DNA from: Symsagittifera roscoffensis
Lineage: Eukaryota; Xenacoelomorpha; Acoela; Convolutidae
Direction: 5' to 3'
DNA: 64,000 nucleotides
NCBI RefSeq assembly: GCF_963678635.1
Contig: NC_087066.1
Span: forward strand, 36,831,152-36,895,151
The position numbers were made by a program, and so were the translations under genes. The notes under the pieces were generated by a model. The model did no database searches. It worked only from the letters and a program-made list of their open reading frames with translations, and had not been told where the DNA came from. This document shows positions 9,640 through 21,669 of this stretch, piece after piece (the stretch's first letter is position 1; every line of letters begins with the position of its first letter).

Positions 9640-12270
9640 GCACAGAATAAACCGGAGTTGAAAGTTACTCGACAAACTGACCTGATATGAGGTTACGGGT
9701 ATCTGTGCTTAAGAAAACTACCTGCCATGGGTTCCTCGCTACACAAGCACAAGTTCTTATAAAAATTATTCCGAAAAATCTCAGTGCTAGGGTCGGCGGA
9801 ACCCTGGAATTCAAAAGCTGTTGGTTGAAAAATGTACATCCATGATTGATTAAATCTCTATATTTGTCAGATTTTCGATCTTCCGCCTCGACCATGGCCG
9901 TTCCGGGGCTACAAACCGAGCCTGCGCTTTTTGTATTAGCGTAAAAGGAGTCAACTACCGTTGCATCCCACTGCAGCTGCAAACAAACAACCAATGGGAA
10001 GAGCATCAAACCGTCTGGTCGCTTCTAATATGTCCTGTGGAGGTGTCGTCGCTTCAAACACAAAGAATGTGATAGAGGCGAAACTTTGTTTTAAAAAAGC
10101 ATCCAAATTTGATTGCCTGGAGAGTCTCCCTGCTCTTATGAGACAAGACAGGCCATGCCATCTATCTTCGATTACATTTTTTACACAAACGCATCTATGT
10201 TTTTCACAAATTTTTGAACCTAGGCGGAGTCCAATGACCATTTTATGGTGCTGATCGACTATTTCAGTCGTTGATTTTTACACAGTATGACATTCAACAA
10301 TTGCGATCCGAACTTATTCTGTTAAGCATTGAAACTTTTCACGTCAGTAGGTTCTAGTTTCAAAATCATTTGCGAAACTTTTTCATCAAAGGTTTTGTGG
10401 AACTTCGACCGTATTTTTCCAAAAAATCAGTTTGCAAGACTTGCACGCAAAAATATAGGAGTTTCAGCATGCTAAGGCAATTTTAGGAGGCAAAAACTAA
10501 ATCCATTGTCAATAACCTCAGCAGCTTTTTCAAGTTTAGCTTTTTTTACAGTTATCAGTGCTTTTCGACAAAATTCGACTGTAATGTTGCACGGATTTGA
10601 TTTTTGTTTATGGACATAATTTTAAAAAAAAACATTTTACTGTATTGTACTACGTACTTGTGATGAGTCCTAGAAAATGTAGCTCACATTTTTCTGTATT
10701 TAGGCCATAGTCTTTTTTTCAGTACTTTTTAGGGTCTCGGTGTCTTTTTTGTAGTCGTCGGCTAGATTTCCATCATCTTAATACCAAACGTTGATTTTGG
10801 ATTCAAGCTTTTTTACTAGCATTTGTACTGTTTCAGCAAAAAGACATGGAGCCTCAGGATCCTTGTTGTGTTCTGTCCTCCTTTTTAGTCATGAAATTTT
10901 CGTTAAAAAGATAACTCGGTTCACTGTAGGCGCAATGAGTATATTTATACAACTCCGAGCGGTTCAAAAAAGTGTGATTCAGCATATTTTCCCTACTAAG
11001 CAAATTAAATGCAGTGCTAAAATCTGATTTAATAAAAAAAATTGAGCACTTCGGGTTGACATCACGCTCTATCAAACATCTCAAGGAATGTGCAGCTAAT
11101 TAAACTCCTCGTTTAGTACCACATTTTACTTGGAAACTCCCAAAAAAAAAGTGCCGCTCTGCGAGAACCTCGCTTCCTGTGCATTAACACGCGATGCGTC
11201 TGAGCATGCCGAAGGCAATTAGTTGCAATCTTGCGTCTATTTTTACGAGGACGATAAGTTTTGCTCCAAAAAAATAAGGTCTTAGCTGTTCGGGTACTTT
11301 GAATTCGCCTATAAAGTTCAGGAGCTTCGTAGGCAATTTCAAGAAATTGATCCCTGCAGTGCCGTTTGATTTACTAATAAGGTCTTTAAAAACTTGGGGA
11401 AGAACCTTGTCCAGACCGGATCCCGACCAAAAATACACAACTGATGGAACAGATACAATTGCTTTGCGCACATCGAACACAATTATAAACTATCGACGTT
11501 TTCCGGGTTTGGGGCATTCACATCAACTTTTTTTGGGTGTTCAGATACCAATTTTTTTAAGTTAGGCATCGAAAAACTTACGTTCTTGTCGTCTGAAGCG
11601 GCCAGCCGTATTCCTCCCTTTACATTTCCCACATCAAGCTGGCTGCTGCTTAACTGATTAGCTCGAGATCTTTCTGGGGCTGCCTTGACTCTCGAGGAAG
11701 GGGTTCAGGCAGTGAATTAAAATTCGCTCTACATTTTTTTTGTTTATTATAGAGCTCATAAATTTTGCTCGTTTACAATCACTTCTCTTGGGCTGTTCAA
11801 ACAAAAACAAGAGTAGCATCAGAAAAACTAGCCAATAAGTAACATTTTCTATATTTGATTTAAATTATTTCTAAATTATTTTATCCGAATTATCGGAACG
11901 AATTTCTGCCAAGAAACCACGAGAGTCCCTAGGTACCTCTTGAGCACTCGAACATTAGAAATGGCTATTTTTACATAATTATCTAGCACCAAGTCATCAA
12001 CAACTTAAGCATTATTAAAAGATTTTACATTAACACACGTAGAGCATTGAAATCATTGGATCGTTTTAGAAATGATGGGACTTATATTTACACAGTTGAT
12101 TTGACAATACTTAGAACAACAACCACATTTTATCCAATTTAAAAGTTCTGAAGGTTTTAAGCACTCTTTGATTCTCTACTCCTTTTTTTTCCTAATTTTG
12201 ATGGGGCGGTTAAGGGTAAAAAAAGAAATTCGACTGGACTTAAGGGGATTGAACTATTTCACAGTAACAG
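9640..12270 (-). mobile_element. Degraded non-LTR retrotransposon (RLE-type LINE), copy 2
   Basis: Minus-strand fragments match the better copy at 42.7-45.8 kb in order: the 5' leader (12100-12270), RT fingers (11184-11480, including PQVFKDLISKSNGTAGINFL), RT motif A region (10854-11084, KSDFSTAFNLL and RTQQGS), then the Cys/His and nuclease region (9951-10241, RWHGLSCLIRAGRLSRQSN; 9665-10009, LQWDATVVDSFYANTKSAG and AEDRKSDKYRDL). Every frame is broken. It lies between two LTRs of the same family, just past the end of element A. Confidence 0.8.
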
Positions 12271-12642
12271 GGCTGGAATTTTAATGATGAAGAAAATGTT
12301 ATTACAAATTTAATTTCAAGAAAATTATAAAATCTAGAAAACCGCTGAAAAAGAACAATCTTGCCCGAGCTCAAATGGTCCAGCGGTGCACCACCAGACT
12401 CGCCAGGCCAAGAACCCCTTCCCGCAGACCAGAGACCTACTTGACAGACCTGTCTCTAAAATCCCTTAAAGGGCGCTTGAAAAACAGGCGAAAACATGAA
12501 ACATATCGCACCTCTTTAATAAGTTTATCACAGCATTTAGGCTAAACCTTGGTTGATGGAGGCTGGTTTTGACAATTCGTTCTGATATGATAAATTTTTT
12601 TACTCGCTTTCATAAAAAAATTTTAAGCAAATTCACAATATG
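12271..12642. other. Unassigned spacer between LINE copy 2 and LTR copy 2
   Basis: AT-rich, with one GC-richer stretch at 12362-12445 (CTCAAATGGTCCAGCGGTGC) that looks like the A-box half of a tRNA-derived sequence, but without a clear B box. No coding frame. Confidence 0.3.
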
Positions 12643-13473
12643 TGTAACGATTTCTGGGTTTGTCGGTTTGATCTAACTGAAAATAAAATAGAAACATTCA
12701 ACCAGAAGGATCGAAATGCATGTCATTAATAATTTTTTTGAAATTGTTTTGTGGGAAAATTGGCTGTTTTGAAAAGTTAGTAGTGCTAATTGTTGAACGA
12801 ACTGGGATAGGTCGGTTTTGACGGAAATAAAACTTTTAAAAATTCGTTCAATGGTTCAGACGCATTACGACCTTGAAATTTCGCGACAACTGAAAACCGC
12901 AAAAAGGGATCAATGGTTTTTGCTAAGACAAACAAGACGTGGAAGAAATATAGCGAACGACAGGCTGGATACATCTATATTCGAACAAGATCGCTCCAAT
13001 TTGTAAGGATTGTGTAGCTACAACCGTTATTGAGCAATTATCGAGAATCGGGAGGGCTATTGGGAAGATTTGTTACCCTTCCTGGTCGAGAAAAAAAGAG
13101 CTCATTGTCCGGATTCGAGAAATCGGAAGGATCCTGGGGAAAGACGGTGGACTGAGTTCCAACAACTTTTAGCTTCCTGGAATGTCCTGAACTGAATTTA
13201 ACTAACATTTATTTCACTTTTCAGATAAAGGGTTATCTCGTGGTCTGGGGTTACTGAGCTCACTATTGTTGCAAGTAACTATGTTAATTTGCGCGGTTTG
13301 GCCGATAGCATTTAAGTTGTAATAACGTTTTCAACCCAATAATAATGAACCACACATTGAACTGGCTTTGGTAGAGACAGTTAAAAGCATAAGAAGCTGT
13401 GGTTAGACGCTAACCAGTCGCTTCATAATCTAATTTTATTTCCGTCGGTATGTTTTTCCGGGCGATTGTTACG
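12643..13473 (+). repeat. LTR copy 2 (5' LTR of element B)
   Basis: Starts TGTAACG and ends GATTGTTACG, next to the expected inverted pair TGTAAC/GTTACA. It is followed ten bases later by a primer-binding-site-like sequence and then a gag region in the same orientation, which makes it the 5' LTR. It shares ordered blocks with LTR copy 1 and the split antisense copy at 42.46-46.0 kb. Confidence 0.7.
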
Positions 13474-13483
13474 TATGTGTTTT

Positions 13484-13499
13484 TGGCGCTCCTGGGTGC
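13484..13499 (+). other. Putative primer-binding site of element B
   Basis: TGGCGCTCCTGGGTGC begins with the TGG expected for complementarity to a tRNA 3' CCA end and lies ten bases after the LTR. The matching tRNA was not identified. Confidence 0.5.
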
Positions 13500-13851
13500 T
13501 ATTCTTGTTAGATAATGATCGGCAGACCCGTTATCGAAGCACTCCGCGTCGAGCGGAAACTCTAAATAAGGCCCTTAATCAAGAGCCGGAAGAATAATTT
13601 CACCCCGATTTAGTTTATTTAACATATTTAATACCAAAAATTCACATATCGTGAAGGGCGGGGGATTGGCCGTCTTGTCCTTCCCCGAGCGGTATATAAA
13701 CAATAACACTTAAAGATACACAAGAAACCAAACAACAAGTAGTATCGTACCTAGGAAACAATCAAAAAATATAAAAACAACCGAGAAAAAAATATCGACC
13801 TAAGAAAATGCGACAACGTCCTCCTTTTTTTCGGAACGAGTCAAGAACACT

Positions 13852-14163
13852 TTGCAAAAAATTTGTTCGTTTATCATGGGAACGGGAACTGGCAATGAAG
13901 AAGACACTCAAGAAGAGGATGAATACAATGGAGAAATTGCTGAATCTGAGTATAAAGTGAGCTTGAGCAGTTCAACTCATGAAAGCGTTAACATGGAGAA
14001 GGGCTATCCGGATCGATTTGTTGCGGTCACAACCGTTAACAAGTCTATGGATAACACAACAGTCGAGAAATTTCATGACAGTGGGCAAATCAGATTTGCA
14101 ATCATGATAGACTGGGGTCAACGGGTCAGGGACCACATTAGGGGAACTAGAGGCGGAGTATGA
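13852..14163 (+). pseudogene. N-terminal gag-region frame of element B
   Basis: Open 103-residue frame, acidic at the start (EEDTQEEDEYNGEIAESEY), ending just before the longer gag frame at 14266. It probably belongs to the same polyprotein, separated by stops at 14161-14218. No domain recognised. Confidence 0.4.
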
Positions 14164-14265
14164 AGGACCTTCGAGACAGAGTGGTACAGCGAGAGTTTCG
14201 ACCAGCACCAAATAGCCTGACACGGACAAGATGACACCACTACTAGTAACAAATCTTCCCAACTA

Positions 14266-16600
14266 GTGACTCCAACGGTGCACAATGGAGCATCAATGGA
14301 AGAGGCCTTGACCAGGATTGTGGATAGAATGGGTGAGCAGAAGGAACATATGTCGATCAGGATGAGTGAACTAGAAAGAGCAGTTCATCTTGAGAGAGAA
14401 AGCCTACGGGTGGAAATAAATCGCAATAGACAGGAAGTTAGTAGAAGCAAAAACCGCTTAAAAGGCAAGACGGGTGAGCACTTGGCCAGGAACTTGTCGC
14501 GAATAACAAGGGAGGCTGAGAAAAGAGAAAAACGATTGAGCGGTGATCTGGAGCAACTTCGGGGTCAACAAAAGCAGACTCGTGGGACTCTCGATACAAG
14601 GATAGACGCGATGATGAAAAGACCTACTCAGGGTATCATGGACAGATTGGAAGGTCTCCTGGGAAACAGGAGTGGATCGAGAAACAGCGGTGCATACCCA
14701 AGGGAGGCTAGCAAAGAACCTAGAGTGAATTTCAATGAGCATTCGAAAGTATTCGAACAAGAAGGACGTAGAGGTTCACGAGAGGAAGAGTTAACCCATG
14801 GACTAGAGGCACTGGAAGCAATAGGCCCAGAGGGGGTTCTTTTAGCGGCAAGCCAATCTCAAACAAACGCCCTATTCGAGACGCACAGATGAGAGTAGAA
14901 GTTATTCCTCAAAATAGAATCACTCGAACCAGGGAAGAGCTCAGCCCAACGACTCTGACAGGAAGGATGTTCCAGAGCCTCAACCAACAAAAATGAACGA
15001 TCAAACGGGATAATCACGGGACGCAATAGCAATGGCCAACGCGTTCCAACCTCTTAACTGGTCCTTGGAGATGTCGCTCACAAGGTTGTCCAGTACCAAT
15101 GAGCTTAGCAAGAAGTCTAAAAGGGTGTTCAAAGAACTGAGAGGTTGCAAGGATGAATCAGACGGTTGACGGTTGCAAGAAACTGCATTTTGAGGAAGAA
15201 GATCTAACAAAAAAACAAGAATGCAGTGCTATCACCAACAACTGGGAAGGGACATCCCTGATTTGCTTGATGGCCAAAAAGTGCACCAAGCAAAGATGCG
15301 CTTCGAGAAAAGAAGGCAACGTGATGATGAAACCATAGACAATTTCTAAAATGACTTAGAAAAACTGCAAAGGCGCAGTCAACCGGACGAGTCAAACAGT
15401 AGGATGAACTTGCCAGTGGCTTCAAAGTTCATCGATAGTTTGATGAACGATGAGCTCAGGACATTGTTAGCGACGCACTACACACCTTCTTCAACCAATG
15501 CATCTACACAGGAACAGCTGCAAATGAAATCCAAGGAATATCCGTTGTTGAAGCCTCCGATAGGATCAGGTTACTCAAAAAAATGAAAATTTCAATTTTA
15601 ACACTGGACCTGGAAACCAGGGTAACAACTTGTACAAGCCCAGGGATGACATGGAAAAGAGACGCTCTCGTGCAAACTGCAGTTCCGCAGACCATCATGT
15701 ATCAGCATGCCCATTTTTCAAACAGGGCATCAAAGCGATCGGTTTCAGCCTTGAAGATAAAGACGAGTCGAAAATCGATCATGAGGGTTTTAAGAGAAGA
15801 GTAATTGCATAATTCGGCCCTAGGTTCTTCTTTTGCAACCTGGATGGCCAATTTAAGTCAGATTGTCCACAATTCAGAAATCACACCGGGATTCTGTGGC
15901 GGATATCAAGCACCCAAGGCATAAAAAAGCTTTGTCAAGCGTTAAAGTTAGCAACGCACGCCTGCTGAGCGAGGCGGAAGCTCGGAGGAAAGAGAAACCG
16001 CAGGAGCTGCCCACGAAGAAAATTGAGGCCGTGCTAGAAGAAACGAGTGAAACGGAGACTGAAAACGTGGCTGGCAACTTTAAGATTGACTACTAAGCAG
16101 CGGCAAGAGATAACTTGAATCGATTTTAACAGGAGGCGGGAACAAGGGGAATTGAACAAAAGATCAAGCTCGAACTGGAAAACGAGTGATGCCGTTGAAG
16201 CATCCGTGGAGGAAGAAACGTAGGCATCGAGCAGTTTGAGCATAAAGTTGAATGTGATCTCCGGACAGACATTCGGGATGGTGCCACAAGGCAGCAAGTT
16301 AGAGTCAATTTTCTCGGTGGCGGGGCGTCAGGTAATCAGGAATTCACCAAGATGCATCTTGATATTCATGCGGTTTATCTGAGACAAGCAGAGCAACGCA
16401 TTGAATCGAGGGCTGAGCGAGCCTTGTTAGCAACGGGTGGCACTCGAACGTCGAGACTTCACAGGCGCTACGTGGAAAACTACGCACCATATCAAGTGAT
16501 GCTCATGTGGATAGGATTAGTATTCATACCAAGACCTACGTCACGGCAGACAATGACCAAAACACGACAGATATATTTGGGTTAAGAAGAGTTGAATGTC
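14266..16600 (+). pseudogene. gag of LTR element B, frame-broken
   Basis: The 208-residue open part (14266-14892) is a coiled-coil-like, Arg/Glu-rich segment (RMSELERAVHLERESLRVEI). After several stops it continues with MRFEKRRQRDDETIDNF and NSRMNLPVASKFIDSLMNDE (about 15290-15450), the pattern of a retrotransposon capsid C-terminal domain, then RANCSSADHHVSACPF at about 15670 and FCNLDGQFKSDCPQF at about 15833. These two match CCHC zinc knuckles (C-x2-C-x4-H-x4-C) in which the first has lost its first Cys and the second its first Cys and its His. A charged linker (15863-16096) leads to the protease. Gag would form the particle; this one is inactive. Confidence 0.75.
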
Positions 16601-17040
16601 CATAGAATTTTTCATGACGCCATGATGGAACAAGATGCTGTACACAATGGATACGAAGCAGATGTGACTGCATATCTGCAAGACACCCATGAAAAGAAGA
16701 TATAAGGAACAGGATTACTAGACACAGGAGCAGTAGTCAGTGTAAGGCCGATAAAGACGTGGGAAAGGATGGTTTTTTACCAGGGAGGACCTGATACCGA
16801 CGAATTAAGACTGGCAGCCGCCAACCGCGGAGCCATATACGAGGCCGGGAGAACACCAATAACAGTCCTCCACATGGGAGGACGGAACATCTGAACGAGT
16901 TTTCTCGTGGTGGAGAACCTGGATGATTCGGATCAGTTCATACTGGGGCGTGACTTCGTCAGAAATTTCGACGTCACAATTGACCTCAATAATCGACTGA
17001 TAAGGGTTAGGAACGCAGACAGTAAGTATGTTAAGCGGCC
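16600..17040 (+). pseudogene. Retropepsin-like aspartic protease of element B
   Basis: Reads GTGLLDTGAVVSVRPIKTWE from 16706, with the catalytic DTG at 16721-16729, then LRLAAANRGAIYEAG and the C-terminal strand FILGRDFVRNFDVTIDLNN near 16937-16993. The hydrophobic-ILG-x-D/N block after the DTG loop is the standard retropepsin pattern. One stop (at about 16893) interrupts it. In the intact element it would cleave the Gag-Pol polyprotein. Confidence 0.88.
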
Positions 17041-17580
17041 AGCAAATAAGATAACAAGTGATTAGAATAAGATACCAATTTTTTTAGACAGGAAGGTAGA
17101 AATACAAGATAGGCAGACTGTGGTAGCAACTTCTAGGATGAGAAATTTAAGCCCATTGAGTGATAGTAAGAGTTTGCCTGGTACCGGAGCACAACAGTCA
17201 AACTAAGTGGTTTTAGGCCGGAGCTTTCCCGTCACACAAAACGAGATGTGTGTGATTGTATTGATGAATACGCTGGACACAACGGTTTCAATTCAGCGTT
17301 GAAGCTAACCTGGCTACGCTTTGCCAATGATGACGGACTATGAAGAAACGCCGAACCTGAAAAAGAATCGAGTAAAATACTGAAAAACTGTCCAACTCGC
17401 GCAAATAAAGATCTGGTTTTGAAATGGATCAATGAATTGAAATATTTAGTTGAAAATTTTCTCAATGAGATCTGAAACAGATGACGGCTATTCGAATTTT
17501 CCGGAAAACTTCTCGTCATAAGAATTAGAGTCTAGCAAACCGGTTTTACCGAAAATAGATCTTTTAAGAAGTAAAATAGA
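17041..17580 (+). pseudogene. Protease-to-RT spacer of element B
   Basis: Weakly coding plus-strand sequence (MRNLSPLSDSK; RSFPVTQNEMCVIVLMNTLD; DTTVSIQ; ELESSKPVLPKIDLL) with stops and frame changes. It has the position and character of the linker between protease and reverse transcriptase. It stops just before the first identifiable unit of the tandem array; no RT motif is present. Confidence 0.55.
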
Positions 17581-17589
17581 CGTGACAGG

Positions 17590-19296
17590 CCTTGAATAGC
17601 ATAACGAATAAACATGGGAACTTTCCCAAGTATTTGAAGAAAAATTCCGCTGGAATAGTAAATTAACCTTCCCAAGACTCAATAAAAAAAACCGTCGCAA
17701 GTTTTCGTAAAAACTCGTTGAGATAGTTTTATAACCTTTTCAACAAAAAAACTCGATGGGATAGTACAATAACTATCCCAAGGTTTTAAAAAAAACCAGT
17801 TCGGATAGTAAACAAATGTTACCGAGGCTCAAGAAAAAAAACTCGTTGGGATTGTCATTTTAGCTTTCTAAGACTTCGTCAAAACTCGTTGGTATAGTAT
17901 ATTAACCTTCGCAGGATTCAAGACAAAAAATTCGATAGGGTAAAAAAAAAACTTCACAAGATTTTGAAAAAAACTCAATGGAATAGAAAAATAACTTTCC
18001 TAAGACTCAAGAAAAAACTCATTGGGATAGTAAATTTACCTTCCTAAGACTTCGTAAAAACTTGTTGGGATAGTAAATTAACCTTGCCAAAATTCAAGAA
18101 AAAATTCGATGGGGAAGTAAAAATTTTCATAAGAATTTAATAGGATAGGAACCTAAATTTACCTTCTTAAGACCTATGAAGAAAAATTCGTCGGGATAGT
18201 GAATTAACCTTCCCACCCACGATTTTGAAAAAATTACCGTTGGGATTCTAAATTAACCTTCCTAAGTCTCAAGAAAAAATAACTCATCGAAATAGTAAGT
18301 TAACCTTCCTAAGACTTCGCAAAAGCTCGTTGGAGTAGTGAGCTAAACGTCGCGAGACTTTATAAAAACTCGTTAAGATAGTAAATTAACCTTACCAGGA
18401 GTCAAGAAAAAACTCCATGAAACAGTTACACACCTTCCCAAGTATTTAAAGAAAAACTCCGTTGGGATAGTAAATTAACGTTAACAAGACATCGAAAAAC
18501 TCGTTGGGAAAGGAAATTTATCTTCTTAAAACTCAAGAAGAAAAACTTGTTGGCTTAGTGAAATAACCTTCTCAGACTTTAAAAAAAACGTATAAAGTTA
18601 ACGTTCCCAAGACTCAAGAAGAAAACTCAAGGAAATTCTCAATTAACCTTCCTAAGACTTCGTATTAACTCGTTGGAATAGTAAAACAACCATCGCAAGA
18701 CTTTGTAGAAACTCGTTAGGATAGTAAATTAACCCTACCAAGAGTCAAGAAAAAAACTCGATGAGATAGTTAAACACCTTTCCAAGTATTTGAAGAAAAG
18801 TTTCGCTGGGATAGTAACTTAAACTTCCCAAGACTCATAAAAAAACTCATTTGTAATTTAACCTTTAATATCATTTTGATAGTATTTTAACCTTCCTAAG
18901 ACTTCATAAGAACTCGTCGGGAAAGTTAACTAAACGTCGCAAGTTTTCGTAAAATTCGTTGGAATAGTAAACTAACCGTCGCAAGACTTTGTAAAAACTG
19001 GTTAAGATAGTAAATCAACCTTACCAAGAATCAAGAAAAAAACTCAATATGATAGTTAAACACCCAATATGATAGCAAAAATTTCTTTCGGATAGTAAAC
19101 TAACCTTGCCAAGACTCAATAAAAAAAGTTCATTGGGATAGTAAATTACCCTTCCAAAGACTTCGTAAAAACTCGTTGGAATAGTAAACTAACCGTCGCA
19201 AGTTTTTGTAAATTAACCTTTTCAAGACTCAAGTAGAAAAAACTCGATGGGATAGTAAAATAACCATCTCAAGGCTTTGAAAAAAAAACATTTTGG
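17590..19296. repeat. Degenerate ~44-bp tandem array (minisatellite)
   Basis: About 35-40 head-to-tail units of 40-48 bp with the core AACTCGTTGGGATAGTAAAT then TAACCTTCCCAAGACT and an A-rich spacer. Units vary by substitutions and by length of the A run; two alternating joint types (CTCAAGAAAAA and CTTCGTAAAAA) suggest a higher-order pattern. The array runs directly into the run of N, so its true length is not known. Confidence 0.9.
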
Positions 19297-19496
19297 NNNN
19301 NNNNNNNNNNNNNNNNNNNNNNNNNNNNNNNNNNNNNNNNNNNNNNNNNNNNNNNNNNNNNNNNNNNNNNNNNNNNNNNNNNNNNNNNNNNNNNNNNNNN
19401 NNNNNNNNNNNNNNNNNNNNNNNNNNNNNNNNNNNNNNNNNNNNNNNNNNNNNNNNNNNNNNNNNNNNNNNNNNNNNNNNNNNNNNNNNNNNNNNN
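19297..19496. other. Assembly gap (200 N)
   Basis: Exactly 200 unknown bases, following the tandem array. The round number suggests a placeholder rather than a measured size; collapse of the array is the likely cause. Confidence 0.95.
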
Positions 19497-20487
19497 AACG
19501 CTTCTAACTTAATTTGAACAGAGACAAAGCTGGGCTCCACAAACCCGAGAGAGAAGGCAGCTAAGATACAAGAGCTCTCAAATGGACGAAAACACAATTT
19601 CGCCCGAGATAATTTGGAATGTAATAATCTTCTGGCAACCATTCTAATTTTGTATGTAAAAACTTCAAATGTGTTAAATCAAATTGTGTATAACATACGC
19701 CTGTCAAAATTCCCCCGAAATATATCGAGTTGGATAATTTCCTGTAATGGGATTTTAAACATTCTACTGTTGTATGAAACAACTGTTTTTTTTTTCTCGG
19801 TTTGAAGGACAAAAAGAGAAACTATGAACTCTGTTAACTAATCAATAACAAAAATTCAGATAAAAAAGTTATTATAATGCTAATGAACCATTGGAAAAAA
19901 GAAAAAAGTTGAAAAAAAGTTGCATCTTACTATCACATTACGCTACGATCCTTTATGATGTTTCCTGAAAAAGAAGTCTGATATAACATTCAACGACACT
20001 TAGTAACAGTCGAGCAACAACTTTAACAGCATTAAAAAGGCTTTTACCGAGCGACCATTAACCCGACAACACGCCAGTAGACACCTATTGAGCCAAAAAA
20101 CCTTAAATTATTGTCATCGAAAATTGAACTTTGAGCGATTAAGTTTTAAATCATTGGATTTTTGCACCACAACCAGCTTGAATTAATTTATTATATAAAA
20201 AAAATATTTCGTTCAAAGTTGCCATTCTACAATCTAAAATTATAAGACTAAAAAAAGAACGGAACCCGTAGGACGAAAAAAAATTTACGCAAAAAAAATC
20301 AAAATTAGGTCAGGTCTATGGTTTTTTTGAGTTACAGGAGTAAATCTACAGCGTGAATTTCCAACAGCACCGAAAAAACCCAAAATGTGGCAACCAGGTT
20401 GACAAAACGTAAGAAGAATAACAAAAGGCCGACAACGCAACTCTTCGCAGAGTTTTTTCAATTTCTTATATACTAAGAAAAAAGCAA

Positions 20488-20575
20488 GGTCAGAAAGGGA
20501 GTCGAACTCCAGAGATTAAGGGTTCAAAGCAATCATTTCACCTCTGCACCATGTGAGAAGGAGACTCCAAACTGT
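20488..20575 (-). repeat. tRNA-derived SINE-like head
   Basis: On the minus strand CATGGTGCAGAGGTG resembles an A box and GGAGTTCGACTCCC is a good B box (GGTTCGANTCC) with a T-arm stem. The acceptor and anticodon stems do not pair properly, so it is not a functional tRNA gene. Confidence 0.5.
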
Positions 20576-21648
20576 TATGCTTGAATAAAAAAGCAAGTTC
20601 ATTTTCTAACAAGTTTTTAAGAAACAAGTATAGTTCTAGAACACAACACATGACCAGTTCTCTATTACAAGATAACAAGGGTCTCGAGTTACCTACGCTT
20701 GAAACTCACTCAACAGTTGATGAATCACAAAAAAAAAACAGTTAAATTTTGGCAACAGCCGCAATCAATTAAAGCCATCAGACAAAAAAAGATTAATCAA
20801 TCAAGAGAACATCAAAAATTAACAGCAAAGACACAATGCAGAAAAACAAAATTGAGTTGGCTCAAGAAAGTGACAAACACTTTTGACATTAAGAAAGTGA
20901 CAAACGATTTTGACATGATTTAAACAGAGACGAAGCTGATTTCCATAAACACGAACGAGAAGGCAGCTCAGATACAGGAACTTTCAACTTCACAAAATCT
21001 CAACTTTCGCCTTAGATAACATGCAATGTAATAAACTTAGGGTAACCACTCTAGCTTTCTATGTAGTAATTTAAAATGTATTACACCAAATTGCATATAA
21101 GTTACCCATTTCAAAAATCTGGAAGTATAAAGATATAAAAAATTTCTTTTAATGGGATTCTAAACATTTTCCTGTTGTAAATTTTTCTGTTTAATGGACG
21201 AAATAGGAAACCATCAACACTGTTAACAAACTATTAATAAAATTTCATATCACAAGTTATTATAGTGTTAATGAATCTACTATAGTTCATTTACACTATA
21301 GGTTTCCAGAAAATGTTTTTAAAAATATGGGTCAAAAATCTGAATCCCACCCCCCCAAATAAAATAAAATAAAACCCAAAACCATACACTTTCACAATCC
21401 CTGTTTCTATTAAACAGGAACTAGATAAGTTGGAAACTAAGCTAACAGAGCTCAAGTCGACAACCAGGAAGCCGAAAAATCATCAGCAGAAAATCATTAC
21501 TAGAGCTCTATAATTGTTTATAAAGTTTGAGTAGTACCCGGTAGTCAAACTTGAATTTTCATGAAGTTGAGGATGTCAGCATAATTGATTCAAATAATTT
21601 ATTTAAATTAGAGGTTAAATAAAAAAATGTCTTTATTCCGATTTGGTA

Positions 21649-21669
21649 ACGCTTGCTAATCGCAAGCGT
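21649..21669 (+). repeat. Recurring stem-loop, copy 1 (ACGCTTGC-TAATC-GCAAGCGT)
   Basis: Perfect 8-bp stem with a 5-base loop, preceded by TTCCGATTTGGTA. The same flank and loop recur at 30133, 30924, 37985 and (degraded) 41625. Confidence 0.85.

Larger units (their letters stand above)
12643..17580 (+). mobile_element. Ty3/Gypsy-like LTR element B, 5' part
   Basis: LTR (12643-13473), primer-binding site, about 350 bases of leader, gag (from about 13850), two zinc-knuckle remnants (15.65-15.90 kb), aspartic protease (16.60-17.03 kb) and a protease-to-RT spacer that stays weakly coding to about 17580. RT, RNase H and integrase are missing: the coding sequence gives way to a 44-bp tandem array. 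The leader contains TATATAAA at 13693-13700, an odd place for a TATA-like box. Many stops and frameshifts show a dead copy. Confidence 0.8.

Noticed and set aside
13693-13700. TATA box of a host gene promoter
   Set aside because: TATATAAA lies in the leader of LTR element B with only gag-like sequence downstream; no host gene follows.
17590-19296. CRISPR-like array of regular units
   Set aside because: Units are contiguous and degenerate with no unique spacers, and the genome is eukaryotic; this is a minisatellite.
19229-19642. Open frames of 74-137 residues over the run of N
   Set aside because: They are translations of unknown bases and have no coding evidence.
20488-20575. tRNA gene on the minus strand
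   Set aside because: The B box and T arm are good, but the acceptor and anticodon stems do not pair; it is a tRNA-derived repeat head.
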